Assembly (NCBI RefSeq): GCF_000158815.1
Contig: NZ_GG657738.1
Span: 4,079,509-4,143,508 of the forward strand
Direction of reading: 5' to 3'
DNA from: Micromonospora sp. ATCC 39149
Lineage (GTDB): Bacteria; Actinomycetota; Actinomycetes; Mycobacteriales; Micromonosporaceae
Length of the DNA: 64,000 bases
The notes beneath the pieces were generated by a model that did not search any database, was not told where the DNA came from, and saw nothing but the letters and a program-made list of their open reading frames with translations. The position numbers and the translations under genes were made by a program. Position 1 is the stretch's first letter; every line of letters starts with the position of its first letter. Below, piece by piece: positions 44,411 through 53,168 of the stretch.

Positions 44411-44704
44411 TCACTGCCGCACGGCGTTCCTGGCCGTCGTACGTACCGCTGGTTTCCGGTCGGGTTGGCGTACCGCAGCGGGCGGCGGTGTGGCCCGTTG
44501 AAGGCCCGCCTTCTGGACGTAGATCTCCCGGCGGTCCAAGGCGTTGCCCTTCGGATCGAGGACGTACCCGGTCAGCCAAATCCACCCGTAGTAGGTCGGC
44601 TGATCGGGGACCTTGATGACTCGGAAAATCAACGCCCGGTCGCCGCCGAACTGCACCGACGCGTGCCGGTTGACGTACAGCACGTCTCCCGGCTTCGGAA
44701 CCAT
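44411..44704 (-). CDS. Small AICE protein, unknown
   Basis: 97 aa from ATG 44704 with a GGAGGG site. An SH3-like beta-rich core (PGDVLYVNRHASVQFGGDRA, LIFRVIKVPDQPTYYGWIWL, TGYVLDPKGNALDRREIYVQ) and a basic Pro-rich tail. Proteins of this kind are common in actinomycete AICEs; function unknown. Same strand and 30 bp upstream of the DivIVA-like gene. Confidence 0.65.
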   Translation of the reverse strand: MVPKPGDVLYVNRHASVQFGGDRALIFRVIKVPDQPTYYGWIWLTGYVLDPKGNALDRREIYVQKAGLQRATPPPAAVRQPDRKPAVRTTARNAVRQ

Positions 44705-44859
44705 GACCGCCTGCCCTCCACGCGTCGGATGGCCGGGGCACCGAGGCGGGCGGGCATCCGAGCACGGCCGACACCGCGCTTCCACCAACGCCCGCCCCGG
44801 GCCAACTCAGGACACGGCGAAACGCCGCGTGATCATCGGAGGGCCGGCGGCCGTCACCG

Positions 44860-45210
44860 TCAGGCGACGACCGCCAGCCCTGCCCACTGCCCCTGTGCGC
44901 CGGTGCCAGCGCAGTCGGGACAGTCGCGCCGTTGCAGCCGGTTCGGGTCACCCGGTGCCCGGAGCGAGCGCCGAGGGCTGGCCATCTTCCAGCCCCGCCC
45001 CTCGCACGCGGGACACGCAGCTGGCGCGGACGGCGAGGACCGATGCGGCCCCCGCTGTGGGCGCGGCCCACCCACACACCGCACGACCCGAACTCCGGTT
45101 TGCTCAGCGCCCCTCCTCGCCGAGCACCCCTCCCGGTGTCCACGTCGACGCGGCTGCCCATGGGCATCAGCGGGATGCACATGCACAATTGCGGTGGGTG
45201 AGCCGTCCAT
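44860..45210 (-). CDS. Zinc-finger-like small AICE protein
   Basis: Up to 116 aa. The C-terminal ~50 residues carry two CxxCxG-type knuckles (PACPACEGRGWKM ... RDCPDCAGTG), like a DnaJ-type zinc finger; such small proteins recur in AICEs. The N-terminal half has weak composition, so translation may start later. It is divergent from the XRE regulator. Confidence 0.5.
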   Translation of the reverse strand: MDGSPTAIVHVHPADAHGQPRRRGHREGCSARRGAEQTGVRVVRCVGGPRPQRGPHRSSPSAPAACPACEGRGWKMASPRRSLRAPGDPNRLQRRDCPDCAGTGAQGQWAGLAVVA

Positions 45211-45361
45211 GTAGGAGAGACTGCCCGGGACCTACGGGACCGATCGAGGACCCGTACGTACACCTCTGGCGGACATCGAGCGGACACCACGAGGACCTGC
45301 GTTGCCGCAAGGACCTCACCCGGGCGAGCGTGGAGACAGCCCATCAGGAAGGCGTAGACGG

Positions 45362-46501
45362 ATGGCACGAGAACGCCGCGAACCTCGCACGATGCTGGAG
45401 TACCTGATCCAGCAGAGCGACCGCACGTACGAGGAACTGGCCGACGAGTTTTCCCGGATGGACTCCCGGGCGGCGATCAGCGCCCGGCACCTCGGGCGGC
45501 TGGCACGCGGCGAACGCGACCTGGCCTCATCGACCCCCGCCACCCGGCGGGCACTACAGGCCATGTTCAGCAAGTCCATCGACGAACTACAGCGCCCCTG
45601 GGCCTCCCACCAGATGACCCCCGCGCCGGAGCGACACCTTGTTGTCGACCCCACCGGCACCGGCCCGGAAAGGAACCTCCTCGCTATGGCCGCACAACGC
45701 GCCCGCCAGTACGCCATGCTCGCCGCCGAGTCCACCAGCCCCGCCGCCATTGAACAGCTCGCCGAGGACGTGCAGCGCCTCGCGTTGGCCTACCCGCAAC
45801 GACCTGTCAGCCACGTGCTGCCCGACCTGGTCGAGACACAGGACACCCTGTTCACCCTCCTCGAACGCCGCCAAGCGCCGAACCAGTCCAGGGACCTGCA
45901 CTTCCTCGCCGGCATCACCAGCGGCCTACTCGCCAAGGTCTCCCACGACATGGCCGACCCCCACTCGGCCATGCTCCAGGCCCGCACCGCCGTGCTCTGC
46001 GCCGAGCAGGCCGGACACCCCGGGCTACAGGCGTGGCTGCGCGGCCTGCAATCCCTGGTCGCCTACTGGGCCGGCCGCTACGCCGAGGCGGTCCGCTACG
46101 CCGAAGCCGGCCGCGAGTACGCCACCCAGGCCGGCGGCACCTCCGCCGTGTGGCTGCCCGCCAGCGCCGCCCGCGCCTACGCCGCACTCGGCAACGCCGA
46201 GCAGGCCAAGGCCGCCATCACCGAGGCCGAGGACGCCTGGTCCCGCGTACGCCCCGACGAGATGGACGAGATGGGCGGCATCTGCACCTTCAACCAGCCC
46301 CGCACCCTCTACTACGCCAGCGACGCCCTCGCCTGGCTCCCCGGCGAAGCCACCGCCACCGAGCGATACGCCCTGCGCGCCGCCCAGGCGTACGCCGACC
46401 CCAACGACCCCGCATGGGCGTCGCGACAGCGCTCACACGCAAACTGGCCATGTCCGCGTGGCAGCGCGACTGAACGCCGCCGCGACGCCCTGGCCCCGTG
46501 A
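45362..46501 (+). CDS. XRE-type regulator with TPR-like domain, 3' end frameshifted
   Basis: About 379 aa from ATG 45362 (MARERREPRTMLEYLIQQSD). N-terminal HTH (YEELADEFSRMDSRAAISAR HLGRLARGERD split here), then a TPR-like helical domain (~110-360: GLQAWLRGLQSLVAYWAGRY, AARAYAALGNAEQAKAAITE), an architecture seen in actinobacterial signalling regulators. From about 46400 the expected tail appears in other frames (e.g. LPADQRINGIIQ, AGHAGDARDL downstream), so the last ~70 residues are lost or mis-framed. May regulate AICE cargo. Confidence 0.72.
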   Translation: MARERREPRTMLEYLIQQSDRTYEELADEFSRMDSRAAISARHLGRLARGERDLASSTPATRRALQAMFSKSIDELQRPWASHQMTPAPERHLVVDPTGTGPERNLLAMAAQRARQYAMLAAESTSPAAIEQLAEDVQRLALAYPQRPVSHVLPDLVETQDTLFTLLERRQAPNQSRDLHFLAGITSGLLAKVSHDMADPHSAMLQARTAVLCAEQAGHPGLQAWLRGLQSLVAYWAGRYAEAVRYAEAGREYATQAGGTSAVWLPASAARAYAALGNAEQAKAAITEAEDAWSRVRPDEMDEMGGICTFNQPRTLYYASDALAWLPGEATATERYALRAAQAYADPNDPAWASRQRSHANWPCPRGSATERRRDALAP

Positions 46502-46681
46502 CTCGGGCTGCCCGCCGACCAGCGCATCAACGGCATCATCCAACTCCGTTGCGCCGCGTCCACCAGGCCAATCACCCGCGCCGGCCACGCAGGCGACGCC
46601 CGCGACCTCATAAAACGGCATCGAACACTTCAAAACACACCCCGAAAAAACGCCCTGCCTCGATAGGGCACGATCGGGACC

Positions 46682-47227
46682 ATGGACCCGATCACCATCC
46701 CCGGCCGCGTCATCACCCTGCGCGACATGCGCTCCGATGACGCGGCCGACGCGTGGGCAATCGTCGGAGACGACCGCGTCACCCAATGGCTCTCCTTCGA
46801 CAGCCGGGACCAGGCCGCCGCCGTCGCCATGGTCGAAGGCACCATCCAACGCGCCCAGCACACCCCCCGCACCGAGTACTACCTAGCCGTCACCGACACG
46901 GACGACCGGATGATCGGGTTCGCGCGACTCGGCCTCACCGGCCACCAGGCCGCCAAACTCGGATACGCCATCAGCGCCGACCACTGGGGCCACGGCTACG
47001 CCACCGACGCCGCTCGCACCATCGTCGACTACGGCTTCCAGACGCTGAAACTCCACCGCATCACCGCAGCCATCGGCCCCGACAACGCTGCCTCCATCGC
47101 CGTTGCCGAAAGAGTCGGCATGCAGTACGAAGGCCGGCTACGCGACCACGTCTTCACCAACGGCGGATGGCGCGACTCCCTGCTCTACTCCATCCTCACC
47201 CAGGAGTGGACCAGCAACGCCGGCTGA
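46682..47227 (+). CDS. GNAT acetyltransferase (RimJ/RimL-like)
   Basis: 181 aa. ITIPGRVITLRDMRSDDAAD at the start, motif A around LGYAISADHWGHGYATDAAR, then LKLHRITAAIGPDNAASIAV and AERVGMQYEGRLRDHV, the standard layout of RimJ/RimL-type N-acetyltransferases. AICE cargo; substrate unknown, possibly an antibiotic or a protein N-terminus. Confidence 0.88.
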   Translation: MDPITIPGRVITLRDMRSDDAADAWAIVGDDRVTQWLSFDSRDQAAAVAMVEGTIQRAQHTPRTEYYLAVTDTDDRMIGFARLGLTGHQAAKLGYAISADHWGHGYATDAARTIVDYGFQTLKLHRITAAIGPDNAASIAVAERVGMQYEGRLRDHVFTNGGWRDSLLYSILTQEWTSNAG

Positions 47228-47288
47228 CCGGCACCCGCAGGCATCCGGGTGCGACGGGGCCTGACTGGCCGCCGGTACTATCGCCGCC

Positions 47289-47648
47289 ATGCGCGACGCC
47301 GACACGCCGCAGCAGGAACCCGCCGACCTCTGCCAGCGCCGCACCAGGCCCACACCTCGCCAACAAGCCGCTAGCATCCGAGCCGCCGCAACCGAGGTGT
47401 ACGAGCGTGTACAGAAGTGGCGCAGCTCGCCTAGCTGGCAGGACACACCGATGAACGCTCGCCGGCATCAGGTGACCGGGGATGCAGTCGCCGCGCTTGA
47501 CGAACTACCCGATCCGGCCATGGCGGAAGGCCTTGCAGCACTCGTCGATGCCGTCCGACCCCTACTTGTTGAGTGGCGACCGAGCAGGCCAGGTCCCGAG
47601 CAGCAGATATTTGCTGCGGTCGAGCGACTTCGGCAAGCGTGCGAGTAG
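47289..47648 (+). CDS. Hypothetical 119-aa AICE protein
   Basis: Helical, acidic C-terminal half (AVAALDELPDPAMAEGLAAL, VDAVRPLLVEWRPSRPGPEQ), more basic N-terminal half. Not recognised. ATG 47289 is 61 bp after the GNAT gene on the same strand; co-transcription likely. Confidence 0.5.
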   Translation: MRDADTPQQEPADLCQRRTRPTPRQQAASIRAAATEVYERVQKWRSSPSWQDTPMNARRHQVTGDAVAALDELPDPAMAEGLAALVDAVRPLLVEWRPSRPGPEQQIFAAVERLRQACE

Positions 47649-47800
47649 AGCGGACCGTGCCGAGTCTCTGCAAGTTATTGAGGTGACCGGTCGTGCGGAT
47701 TACTCGGCCACCGAACCTAAGCCGATCTGGTATTCCGCCGCCCGGCCTCTGGCTTCGGCTATCACGCATCAGTGAAAGCCCCGTTGGCTGTGTGGCACAC

Positions 47801-47838
47801 GAAAAGGCCCCGGACTGCAGGAAGTCCGGGGCCTCGAT
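47801..47838. terminator. Bidirectional terminator
   Basis: AGGCCCCGGACT (47805-47816) and AGTCCGGGGCCT (47823-47834) form a perfect 12-bp stem with a 6-nt loop, preceded by AAAA. It lies between convergent genes (the 119-aa ORF and the small membrane peptide). Confidence 0.88.
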
Positions 47839-47848
47839 ACCACGACAG

Positions 47849-48007
47849 TTAAGAACTCGTCATGATTCGTCCAACTGCGTCCAGGATATCAGCCGTGACA
47901 GTCAGGAGCGCAGAAAGTGTGACCAGGAGCCATAGCGGTCGGTCCCAACGCCGGCCGGCGGCACGCTGACTGTTACGAGGCTTCTTGCGCTTGTTGTTCC
48001 ACTGCAT
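47849..48007 (-). CDS. 52-aa single-span membrane peptide
   Basis: Start ATG 48007 with GGGGAGG about 10 bp upstream. A basic N-terminus (MQWNNKRKKPRNSQRAAGRR) is followed by one membrane helix (LWLLVTLSALLTVTADILDAV). It ends next to a strong terminator. Small basic membrane peptides occur in many mobile elements; role unknown. Confidence 0.55.
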   Translation of the reverse strand: MQWNNKRKKPRNSQRAAGRRWDRPLWLLVTLSALLTVTADILDAVGRIMTSS

Positions 48008-48224
48008 TACGTTCGTTTCCTCCCCTTGCAACTTCGACTGGCAAGGCATGGAGTCACGAGGCGCGTCCGTTGCAGCGGGCGCGCCTTCCATGTCTTCGCA
48101 CAGGAAACCACAGGGAGAGCGGCAGTGGCAGCGCGACACGCCGAAAATCGGGCAGGAAGTATCCACTCCCGTAATCACTAGACTACACGGCTACCGATTA
48201 ATGGTCAACCTCATGTGGAGGATT

Positions 48225-48247
48225 TGCGGGCTAGGGGGTAGCCCGCA
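48225..48247. repeat. Perfect 9-bp hairpin with G5 loop
   Basis: TGCGGGCTA (48225-48233), GGGGG, TAGCCCGCA (48239-48247). It is located in the AICE non-coding region; possibly a nicking-site hairpin or a terminator. Confidence 0.6.
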
Positions 48248-48940
48248 GGGGGGTGGTCAAGGGTTCAACCATCACCCTGGCCTGCGAAGCCGCCCAACGC
48301 ACCTCGTGGCTCTGACAACTCCTCGGACTGCTTTCCGCGCCAGGCCGCGTACCTTCGGCAGGTCATCGGACGCTCTGGAATGGCGGCGCCCGCCGATGCC
48401 CTCCGTCCGGGCGTGGGTCTGGGCCCGCCCAGACGGAGGGCGCGCAGGTAGTGGTGTGTTCCCGAAGGGTCAGGGCTCAGGTCGCAGCATTGCCGAAACG
48501 TTCTCATTAGGATCAAGGCGCTCCGCGCGGCGCGGGCCGGGGCGCGGCAACCGGCTCCTGACGGAGCCGTCGCCCCGGCGCTGACCGCGCCGGGGCGGAA
48601 AGTCAGCCGGCCCGCAAACCACGCCCCGCCCCGCGCGTCACCCCTGGTTCCGTGAGGAACCGGTGACGAGTCCCGGACTGACCAGGATCCATGCGACAGC
48701 TCTCCCGTCGGTCTCTTCCATCCTCGTGGCACCTCACGGTGGACCGGTCGACGGTCGGCCCGGTGTGGAGAAGGAGTGAAGGTGGGTGGAGGGGGCGGAG
48801 GGTGGGGGCGGGGCCGGGGTTAGGGCTGCCTCCGGCGGGGCCCAACGACTCCGGGATGGGGTTGCCGAACGGTTGCGGTCGTGGGTGGTTGGGGTGGGAT
48901 GCCATCCCGTCCACCGCCGACCCAGGCAGAGCCGAGCAGA

Positions 48941-49004
48941 CCAGGGCCAGGGCGACAAGGTCGTTCGTCCGGTAGGGCGCTCCACCTTGTCACCCTGGCC
49001 CTGG
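48941..49004. repeat. 21-bp inverted repeat, candidate cis locus
   Basis: Arms 48941-48961 and 48984-49004 pair over 21 bp with one mismatch, with a 22-nt loop that has its own short pairing. Structures of this kind mark single-strand origins, double-strand origins or transfer loci of rolling-circle elements; which one cannot be told here. Confidence 0.6.
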
Positions 49005-49193
49005 CCCGCTCCACGGAGTGTGGGTCGGCGGCAGACAGTGAGGATGGTGAGGTGGGTCGCCGGGCTGGCCTGACTCACCGGCAGACCGACGGTTGCTGTC
49101 CTCATCCCGATTCGTCGGCCGGCTCGGTGGCCCCGCCAACTGCATGTCACCGGCCAGGCGTCGTGAGGTTCCCCCGGTTTGCCGGAGGGTTGG

Positions 49194-50120
49194 TTACCTG
49201 GCGCCGGTGGGCTCAGGCTGAACGATAGTCGTCTCGTCTGGTCGGGCCTGGTGGGCGTGCCAGGCGGCTTCGTACTCGTCTGGGGAGCGCCAGCCGAGGT
49301 CTTTCTGGATGCGGCGGGTGTTGTACCACCCGTCGATGTAGGCGAAGATCGCGTTCTCGGCTTCGTCGCGGGTCCGCCAGGAGTTTCGGTAGACCAGTTC
49401 GATCTTCAACGTTGACCAGAAGTTCTCCATGAGGGCGTTGTCGAACGAGTCGCCGACGGAGCCCATCGAGGGCAGAATGCCGTTGTCGGCCAGGCGCTGG
49501 GCGAAGCGGAACGACGTGTAGTTCGACCCGCGGTCGCTGTGGTGGATCAGTTGGCCGTCGCGGACGTCGCGGGACCAGATGCCGTATTCGAGGGCGCCGA
49601 GGATCAGGTCGGTGTCGCATCGGTCGGAGCACCGCCAGCCCACGATGCGGTTGGAGAAGACATCCCGCACCGCGGCCAGCCAGAACACGCCCTGCCCGCA
49701 GGGGATGCGGGTCGCGTCGGCGACCCACAGCCGGTTGGGCGCCGCAGCGGTGAACTGCCGGTTGACCAAGTCCGGAGCGGGCGTCGCCTTCGGGTTCGAC
49801 CGGGTGGACGGGATGCGCCACTTCTTGCGCAGGAACGCCCCTTGCAGGCCGGCGGTCCGCATCAACCGCTCGACCCGCCTGCGACTCAGCTGGCGGCCTT
49901 GGCGGCGCAGCATGGCGTGCACTCGCGGGCTGCCGTAGGTGCCGCCCGACACATCGTGGATCTCCGCGATCTCCACCGCCAGATCCGCGTCCTCACGTCG
50001 GCGAGCGGAGGGGTTGGCGGCTTGGGTGAGCCAGCCGTAGTAGGTGGAGACGGCGACGTTGAGGACCCGGAGGACGGGCTCGACCCCGAAGCGGTCGCGT
50101 AGCTCGTCGACGAGCGTCAC
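49194..50120 (-). CDS. IS3 transposase OrfB (copy 2)
   Basis: 308 aa, identical to the OrfB at 23679-24605, with the same DDE residues. Its partner orfA is interrupted, so this copy cannot make OrfAB itself but could act in trans only if OrfA/OrfAB were supplied by the other copy. Confidence 0.93.
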   Translation of the reverse strand: MTLVDELRDRFGVEPVLRVLNVAVSTYYGWLTQAANPSARRREDADLAVEIAEIHDVSGGTYGSPRVHAMLRRQGRQLSRRRVERLMRTAGLQGAFLRKKWRIPSTRSNPKATPAPDLVNRQFTAAAPNRLWVADATRIPCGQGVFWLAAVRDVFSNRIVGWRCSDRCDTDLILGALEYGIWSRDVRDGQLIHHSDRGSNYTSFRFAQRLADNGILPSMGSVGDSFDNALMENFWSTLKIELVYRNSWRTRDEAENAIFAYIDGWYNTRRIQKDLGWRSPDEYEAAWHAHQARPDETTIVQPEPTGAR

Positions 50121-50388
50121 GACCGTCGCCGGGTCGGGTCGAGTTCCGAGGCGAAAAAAGCCGAGGCGGCTTTCAGGATCTCATTGGCCCGCTTCAGCTC
50201 CGCGTTCTCCCGCCGCAACCGACGCAACTCCTCCACCTCCGAGGTCGTCGGCCGGTCGCCCCGCAGGCCACGGTCGGCCTCGTCCTGGCGGATCCAGTTG
50301 CGCAACGCCTCGTGATGCACCCCAAGCTGGCGGGCCAGCTGGCGGATCACGGGCTTCGGGTCCGACTCCCGATACAAGCGCACCGCAC

Positions 50389-51837
50389 GAGCAATAGTCA
50401 AGACTTGTGGATGAGGATCTTGATCAGGCCGCTGCTGCGGTCGTGGTGATGGGTTCGGCGGTGGGTCGTTCGACGAGCTGGCCTCGTTCGAAACGGGCAC
50501 CGGCTCGGACCAGCGCGACGAGGTGCGGTGCGTTGACCGCTCGCCACCGGTGTTGGGCGGCCTCGATGAGCTTGAACGCCATCGCGAGGCCGGCGGCCTT
50601 GGAGCCTGGCCCTTTGGTGACCTTCGTGCGATGCCGAACCGTGGCGAACGTCGACTCGATAGGGTTCGTGGTGCGCAGGTGCACCCAGTGCTCGGCCGGG
50701 AAGTCGTAGAACGCCAGGAGCTCGTCGAGGTCGTCGACGACCTTGGCGACGGCTTTGCCGAACTTCGCGGCGTAGGCGAGCTTGAATCCGGCCACGGCGC
50801 GGCGGGCGTGGTCACGGTCCTCGGCGTTCCAGATCTCCGCGAGGGCCTTCTTCGCCCCGGGATGAGCGGACTTCGGCAGCGCGGCCAAGACATTGCCGAT
50901 CTTGTGGAACCAGCAGCGCTGCTCCCGGCTGGCGGGAAAAACTTCACGTAGCGCGTTCCAGAACCCCAGCGCCCCGTCGCCCACGGCCAGGACGGGAGCG
51001 CGCATCCCGCGTCGGGCACAGTCGCGCAGCAGGTCCGCCCAGGAGCCGGCCGACTCCCGGTAGCCCTCCGCGAGCGCGACGAGTTCCTTACGCCCGCAGG
51101 CACGAACGCCGACGATCACCAACAGACACAGCTTCTCCTGCTCCAGGCGCACGTTGAGGTGCACGCCGTCGGCCCACACGTACACGTAGTCGGCCGTCGA
51201 CAGGTCCCGGCCGCTAAAGGCGCGTGCCTCGTCCTGCCACTGCACGGTCAACCGGGTGATCGTCGTGGCGGACAGCCCGGAACCGGTGCCCAGGAACTGC
51301 TCCAGAGCCGGCACGAAATCCTGTGAGGACAGGCCGTGCAGGTACAACAACGGCAACACCTCGCTGATCTTCGGGGACTTGCGGCACCACGCGGGCAGGA
51401 TCGCCGAGGCGAACCTGCGACGCTCACCGGTCTCGTCGACGCGCTTGTCGTTGACCCGCGGCGTGCTCACCTCGACCGCTCCGGCGCTGGTGAGCACCTG
51501 CCGCGACCGCGCGTGGCCGTTGCGCACCACCAGCCGCCGGCCCTGCGCGTCGACCTGGTCAGCGTGCGCCGCGATGTACGCGGCGACCTCGGCTTCGAGG
51601 GCCGCCGCCAGCATCCGCCGCGCGCCGTCACGCACGATCTCATCGATCAACGACCCGCCGACCGTGGCCGGCTCGGACACCGCCGTTGGCGTGGGCTCAC
51701 CAGGGTTGACTACCGTAAGCACGGGCGTACCTTCCCGGCCCGCGTTGGCGCGCGGGCTCTACTCGATTCCTTGGACTTGGAGCTCGCCGGGAGGGTACGC
51801 CCCCACGACGCTCATCCACAGGTTTCGAGCATTGCTC
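50389..51837 (-). mobile_element. IS256-family insertion sequence
   Basis: 1449 bp. Ends GAGCAAT..., imperfect inverted repeats (shared GTGGATGAG block at both ends); target duplication CACCGCAC at 50381-50388 and 51838-51845. One transposase gene. The clean duplication shows a simple, fairly recent insertion. Confidence 0.93.
50424..51722 (-). CDS. IS256-family (mutator) transposase
   Basis: 432 aa. DDE residues in VWADGVHLNVRLEQ, LAVGDGALGFWNAL and TTNPIESTFATVRHRT; family motif block REVFPASREQRCWFHKIGNV. Full length with no lesion, so it is probably active. Confidence 0.94.
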   Translation of the reverse strand: MLTVVNPGEPTPTAVSEPATVGGSLIDEIVRDGARRMLAAALEAEVAAYIAAHADQVDAQGRRLVVRNGHARSRQVLTSAGAVEVSTPRVNDKRVDETGERRRFASAILPAWCRKSPKISEVLPLLYLHGLSSQDFVPALEQFLGTGSGLSATTITRLTVQWQDEARAFSGRDLSTADYVYVWADGVHLNVRLEQEKLCLLVIVGVRACGRKELVALAEGYRESAGSWADLLRDCARRGMRAPVLAVGDGALGFWNALREVFPASREQRCWFHKIGNVLAALPKSAHPGAKKALAEIWNAEDRDHARRAVAGFKLAYAAKFGKAVAKVVDDLDELLAFYDFPAEHWVHLRTTNPIESTFATVRHRTKVTKGPGSKAAGLAMAFKLIEAAQHRWRAVNAPHLVALVRAGARFERGQLVERPTAEPITTTAAAA

Positions 51838-51959
51838 CACCGCACGTTCGCGCAGCTCATCGGGATACTTCTTCGGTGCTGCCACGGATGACTCCCTTCA
51901 GCTCCATCAGAGCATGATCGAAAGCCTCCGAGCTACCGGGGGAACCTCATCGTGACTTG

Positions 51960-53126
51960 ATAGGAGCCTGTGCGAGAGGCACCCACCACTGTGTTGTCCG
52001 ATCGCCTGACCGGTGACGTGTCCACGTGATTCTCGACGCGACCGAGAAAGGCGGACCTCACCAGCATGGCAGCGAAGAAGCGATCGGTCATCGGTGGTGT
52101 CGACACCCACCGCGACACCCACCACGCAGCGGTCATCGACAGCACCGGCGGCCTCCTGGACGACGCCGAGTTCCCGGCAACCGCCGCCGGCTATACAGAC
52201 CTGCTGACCTGGATGCGCTCGTTCGGCCGGCTGATCGCCGTCGGCGTCGAAGGCACCGGCAGCTACGGCGCCGGCCTGGCCCGCCATCTGGCCAGCCACA
52301 AGATCACCGTGGTCGAGGTCGACCGACCCGACCGCAGGACCCGTCGGATCAAGGGCAAGTCCGACCCGATCGACGCTATCGCCGCCGCCCGAGCGACCCT
52401 CGCCGGTACGGCCATGGGGACACCCAAGACCCGCACCGGACCGGTGGAAGCCATCCGCGCCCTGCGAGTGGCTCGCCAGGGAGCGGTCAAGGCCCGCACT
52501 GCGGCCATCAACCAGATGCGCGGCCTGGTCGCCGCCGCCCCCGAAACTCTGCGCGCCCAGTTGACCAAGCTCAGCGCTGCGGTCCTGGTCAACCGCTGCG
52601 CCACCCTCACCACCGATCCGACCCGGCTCCAAGACCCGGAACAGGCCACCGCCGCCGCGTTGGCTGGACTCGCCCGGCGGATCACCGCCCTGACTGAGGA
52701 GATCACCGCCCTCGATCGGCAGCTGGCACCCCTGGTCCGCGAGGCCGCCCCCCGCACCAGCGCTCTGTTCGGCGTCGGCACCGACGTCGCCGCCCAACTC
52801 CTGACCACCGCCGGCGACAACCCCGACCGGCTGCGGTCAGAAGCCGCTCTCGCCCACCTCTGCGGCGCGGCACCCATCCCTGCCAGCTCCGGACGGGTGC
52901 GCCGCCACCGCCTCCACCGAGGAGGCGACCGTGGTGCCAACCACGCCCTGCACACGATCGCCCTATGTCGCCTGCGCTACGACCCACGCACCCGCGCCTA
53001 CCAGCAACGACGCATCACCGAAGGCCTCAGCAAGCAAGAGATCCTCCGCTGCCTCAAGCGCTACATCGTCCGCGACGTCTACACCGCCCTACGCGCCGAC
53101 TTCGCCGCCCTCGCCCCTTGACCTCC
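51960..53126 (+). mobile_element. IS110-family insertion sequence
   Basis: ATAGGAGC occurs at both ends (51960-51967 and 53127-53134), consistent with the short core repeat left by IS110 elements, which lack true inverted repeats. About 105 bp of non-coding sequence precedes the transposase; in IS110-group elements this end encodes the bridge RNA. Confidence 0.75.
52066..53121 (+). CDS. IS110-family DEDD recombinase
   Basis: 351 aa. RuvC-like DEDD domain: GGVDTHRDTHHAAVID, VGVEGTGSYGAGLARHL, KSDPIDAIAAARATLA; C-terminal Tnp20 domain with the nucleophile Ser region PASSGRVRRHRLHRGGDRGA. Full length. Inserted just beside the IS3 copy and next to the ABC-3C module. Confidence 0.94.
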   Translation: MAAKKRSVIGGVDTHRDTHHAAVIDSTGGLLDDAEFPATAAGYTDLLTWMRSFGRLIAVGVEGTGSYGAGLARHLASHKITVVEVDRPDRRTRRIKGKSDPIDAIAAARATLAGTAMGTPKTRTGPVEAIRALRVARQGAVKARTAAINQMRGLVAAAPETLRAQLTKLSAAVLVNRCATLTTDPTRLQDPEQATAAALAGLARRITALTEEITALDRQLAPLVREAAPRTSALFGVGTDVAAQLLTTAGDNPDRLRSEAALAHLCGAAPIPASSGRVRRHRLHRGGDRGANHALHTIALCRLRYDPRTRAYQQRRITEGLSKQEILRCLKRYIVRDVYTALRADFAALAP

Positions 53127-53168
53127 ATAGGAGCATCGGGATGGCAGGAGGTGGCGGCGGATCACCGT

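Larger units (their letters stand above)
48008..49163. other. 1.15-kb non-coding region of the AICE
   Basis: No convincing gene on either strand. It holds a perfect 9-bp hairpin (48225-48247) and a 21-bp inverted repeat (48941-49004), so it is the best candidate in the element for a cis-acting replication or transfer locus. Confidence 0.6.
50117..51888 (-). pseudogene. IS3 orfA interrupted by IS256
   Basis: The first 16 or so codons lie at 51838-51888 and the rest at 50117-50388. The interruption carries an 8-bp duplication CACCGCAC at both borders. The joined sequence matches the intact orfA at 23371-23682. Confidence 0.92.
49164..51949 (-). mobile_element. IS3-family copy 2, split by an IS256 element
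   Basis: Same element as at 23307-24635, inverted, with the same TGAGGTTCCCCCGGT ends and a 3-bp TCG target duplication (49161-49163, 51950-51952). An IS256 element is inserted in its orfA. Confidence 0.92.

Noticed and set aside
44085..45368. A single 427-aa minus-strand protein
   Set aside because: It fuses the real DivIVA-like frame with antisense and intergenic sequence; separate small genes with their own ribosome sites explain the region.
48265..48732. 155-aa minus-strand ORF in the AICE non-coding region
   Set aside because: Arg/Ala/Gly-rich composition, no ribosome site and no recognisable fold.
50117..51103. A 328-aa minus-strand protein
   Set aside because: Its C-terminal part is IS3 OrfA, but the rest is an off-frame reading of the IS256 transposase across the insertion junction.
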